From: JAVEYA01 sp034003745
GTDB lineage: Bacteria; Bacillota; Peptococcia; DRI-13; PHAD01
Reading direction: 5' to 3'
DNA: 6,773 bases
Assembly: GCA_034003745.1 (NCBI GenBank)
Contig: JAVEYA010000115.1
Location: 1-6,773 of the forward strand
Shown here: positions 6,074-6,773 of the stretch, piece by piece
Position numbering within the stretch: the first letter of the stretch is position 1
Layout of the letters: every line of letters starts with the position of its first letter
Made by a program: the position numbers and the translations under genes
Notes under the pieces: model-generated
The model's input: only the letters and a program-made list of their open reading frames with translations
What the model was told of the DNA's origin: nothing
Databases searched by the model: none

Positions 6074-6102
6074 TTGACATTAACTCGCACGCGGTATATA
6101 CT
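6074..6102 (+). promoter_or_regulatory. Consensus sigma-A promoter of vapBC
   Basis: A perfect TTGACA (6074-6079) and TATACT (6097-6102) are separated by exactly 17 bases. This is the best promoter in the window. Transcription would start near 6109, about 24 bases before vapB. Confidence 0.85.
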
Positions 6103-6112
6103 ATGGTATATA
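6095..6112. promoter_or_regulatory. Palindromic operator candidate for vapBC
   Basis: TATATAC (6095-6101) and GTATATA (6106-6112) are perfect inverted arms separated by TATG. The palindrome covers the -10 hexamer and reaches the likely transcription start. VapB antitoxins with an AbrB fold, alone or with VapC, typically repress their own promoter by binding such palindromes, so steric block of RNA polymerase is the inferred mechanism. The same bases also form an approximate 12-base direct repeat beginning GGTATATA. Confidence 0.6.
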
Positions 6113-6132
6113 TCATATGCGAGGTGATGAAT

Positions 6133-6360
6133 ATGGATGTTGCCAAAATATTTAGCAATGGACGAAGTCAGGCAGTACGGCTGCCTAAAGAATATCGACT
6201 GGAAGGTACAGAAGTATACGTTAGAAAAATTGATGACATGGTGCTGTTAATACCCAAAGACAGCCCCTGGAAAGTAATGGAGTCCAGTATTCAATACTTC
6301 ACCCAGGATTACATGGAAGATAGAAATCAACCGGAAATACAGAAACGGGAAGATTTTTAG
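6133..6360 (+). CDS. vapB: VapB-type antitoxin, AbrB/SpoVT fold
   Basis: This 75-residue protein is the antitoxin of a type II toxin-antitoxin pair: it binds and inhibits the VapC ribonuclease and represses the operon. The N-terminal half (about 1-45) has the swapped-hairpin AbrB/MazE signature, with AKIFSNGRSQAVRLPKEYR as the DNA-binding part. The C-terminal tail, ending DRNQPEIQKREDF, matches the usual toxin-binding extension of VapB proteins. I start at the ATG at 6133 because GAGGTG (6121-6126) lies six bases upstream and homologues begin near this MDVAK; the in-frame ATG at 6127 overlaps the ribosome site. An upstream in-frame start at 5971 would cross the promoter and is rejected. Its stop codon is one base before vapC, so the pair is co-transcribed and probably translationally coupled. 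Confidence 0.93.
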   Translation: MDVAKIFSNGRSQAVRLPKEYRLEGTEVYVRKIDDMVLLIPKDSPWKVMESSIQYFTQDYMEDRNQPEIQKREDF

Positions 6361-6361
6361 C

Positions 6362-6763
6362 ATGAAGTATCTGCTTGATACCGATATATGCATCTATATA
6401 ATCAAACAAAATCCATCCCGTATTATAAAAAAATTTCATTCCTTGAATGTCGGCGATATCTGCATCTCCTCGATCGCCTATGCTGAACTGCAATATGGTA
6501 TTAATAAAAGTCAAAACCCTATGAGAAACAAGATTGCTTTGGCTGGATTCATAGCCCCCATTGACATCTTACCCTTTTCCGAGAAAGCTGCAGTTACATT
6601 TGGCAAAATACGATCCGCCCTTGAAAGGCAGGGGCAGATTATAGAACCCTATGACCTGCTCATTGCCGCGCAGGCCATTTCCGAAAACTTGATTCTGGTG
6701 ACCAACAATACCAGGGAATACAGTAGAATACCGGAGTTGAACATAGAAAATTGGGCTGAGTAA
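6362..6763 (+). CDS. vapC: VapC-type PIN-domain ribonuclease toxin
   Basis: This 133-residue PIN-domain protein is the toxin of the pair, a Mg-dependent endoribonuclease; characterised relatives cleave initiator tRNA or ribosomal RNA, but the target here is unknown. Catalytic acids expected of the fold are present: Asp6 in the opening YLLDTDICIY, Glu42 in SSIAYAELQYG, and Asp98 in PYDLLIAAQA. The late motif reads LVTNNTREYSRIP (112-124), as in the TNNxREF group of VapC toxins. Glu95 stands before PYD where homologues mostly have Gly. Length is full, so it looks intact. The ATG follows the vapB stop by one base; only a weak GGGA at 6347-6350 could serve as ribosome site, which favours antitoxin excess. 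The final codons lie in the terminator stem. Confidence 0.94.
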   Translation: MKYLLDTDICIYIIKQNPSRIIKKFHSLNVGDICISSIAYAELQYGINKSQNPMRNKIALAGFIAPIDILPFSEKAAVTFGKIRSALERQGQIIEPYDLLIAAQAISENLILVTNNTREYSRIPELNIENWAE

Positions 6764-6773
6764 TCAGCCCAAT
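6750..6773 (+). terminator. Terminator overlapping the vapC stop codon
   Basis: ATTGGGCTGA (6750-6759) pairs perfectly with TCAGCCCAAT (6764-6773) around the loop GTAA, which contains the vapC stop TAA (6761-6763). The window ends at the last stem base, so any following U-run is not visible. Preceding A's at 6747-6749 suggest the stem could extend if T's follow. Confidence 0.65.

Noticed and set aside
5971..6132. N-terminal extension of vapB to an ATG at 5971
   Set aside because: It would begin inside the nitroreductase gene and run through a terminator hairpin and the consensus promoter. The added residues do not resemble an antitoxin.
1..6773. CRISPR array, insertion sequence, phage gene or tRNA/rRNA
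   Set aside because: No regularly spaced repeats, transposase, integrase, cloverleaf or ribosomal RNA sequence was found on either strand.

Overview
The window looks like ordinary chromosomal DNA from a Gram-positive-type (Bacillota) bacterium with roughly balanced base composition. Reasons: strong AGGAGG-type ribosome sites, sigma-A-like promoters, compact hairpin terminators, and a VanR/VanS-like signalling pair of the kind common in anaerobic Clostridia and Negativicutes. The phylum is an inference from style; no marker gene is present to fix the genus.

Layout. (1) Positions 1-2853, plus strand: an OmpR/VanR-type response regulator and an overlapping six-TM membrane histidine kinase, read from an extended -10 promoter at 76-84. 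(2) 2854-2930: a short stretch reading like the Gly-Gly-Met tail of GroEL with its stop codon, then a 14-bp perfect terminator hairpin that also serves the convergent gene. (3) 2970-4556, minus strand: an LctP/LldP-family lactate-type permease. (4) 4557-4735: intergenic, with a terminator hairpin nested inside a second 10-bp inverted repeat. (5) 4736-5086, minus strand: a 116-residue protein I do not recognise, possibly winged-helix. (6) 5087-5396: a 310-bp divergent intergenic region with a tandem 12-bp-period repeat, a minus-strand terminator without an obvious gene, a possible 39-codon ORF, and an extended -10 promoter. (7) 5397-5978, plus strand: a nitroreductase-family flavoprotein. (8) 6074-6773, plus strand: a complete type II VapBC toxin-antitoxin operon with a consensus promoter, a palindrome over the -10, and a terminator whose loop carries the vapC stop codon.

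How the genes work together. The regulator and kinase form one signal-transduction unit whose stimulus and targets cannot be read here. The vapB/vapC pair forms a self-contained autoregulated module. The permease, the orphan protein and the nitroreductase appear to be separately transcribed single genes; hairpins separate most units. I do not see a new multi-gene system. The observations most worth a second look are the GroEL-tail-like relic after the kinase, the unexplained structures in the two intergenic regions around the orphan gene, and the orphan gene itself.
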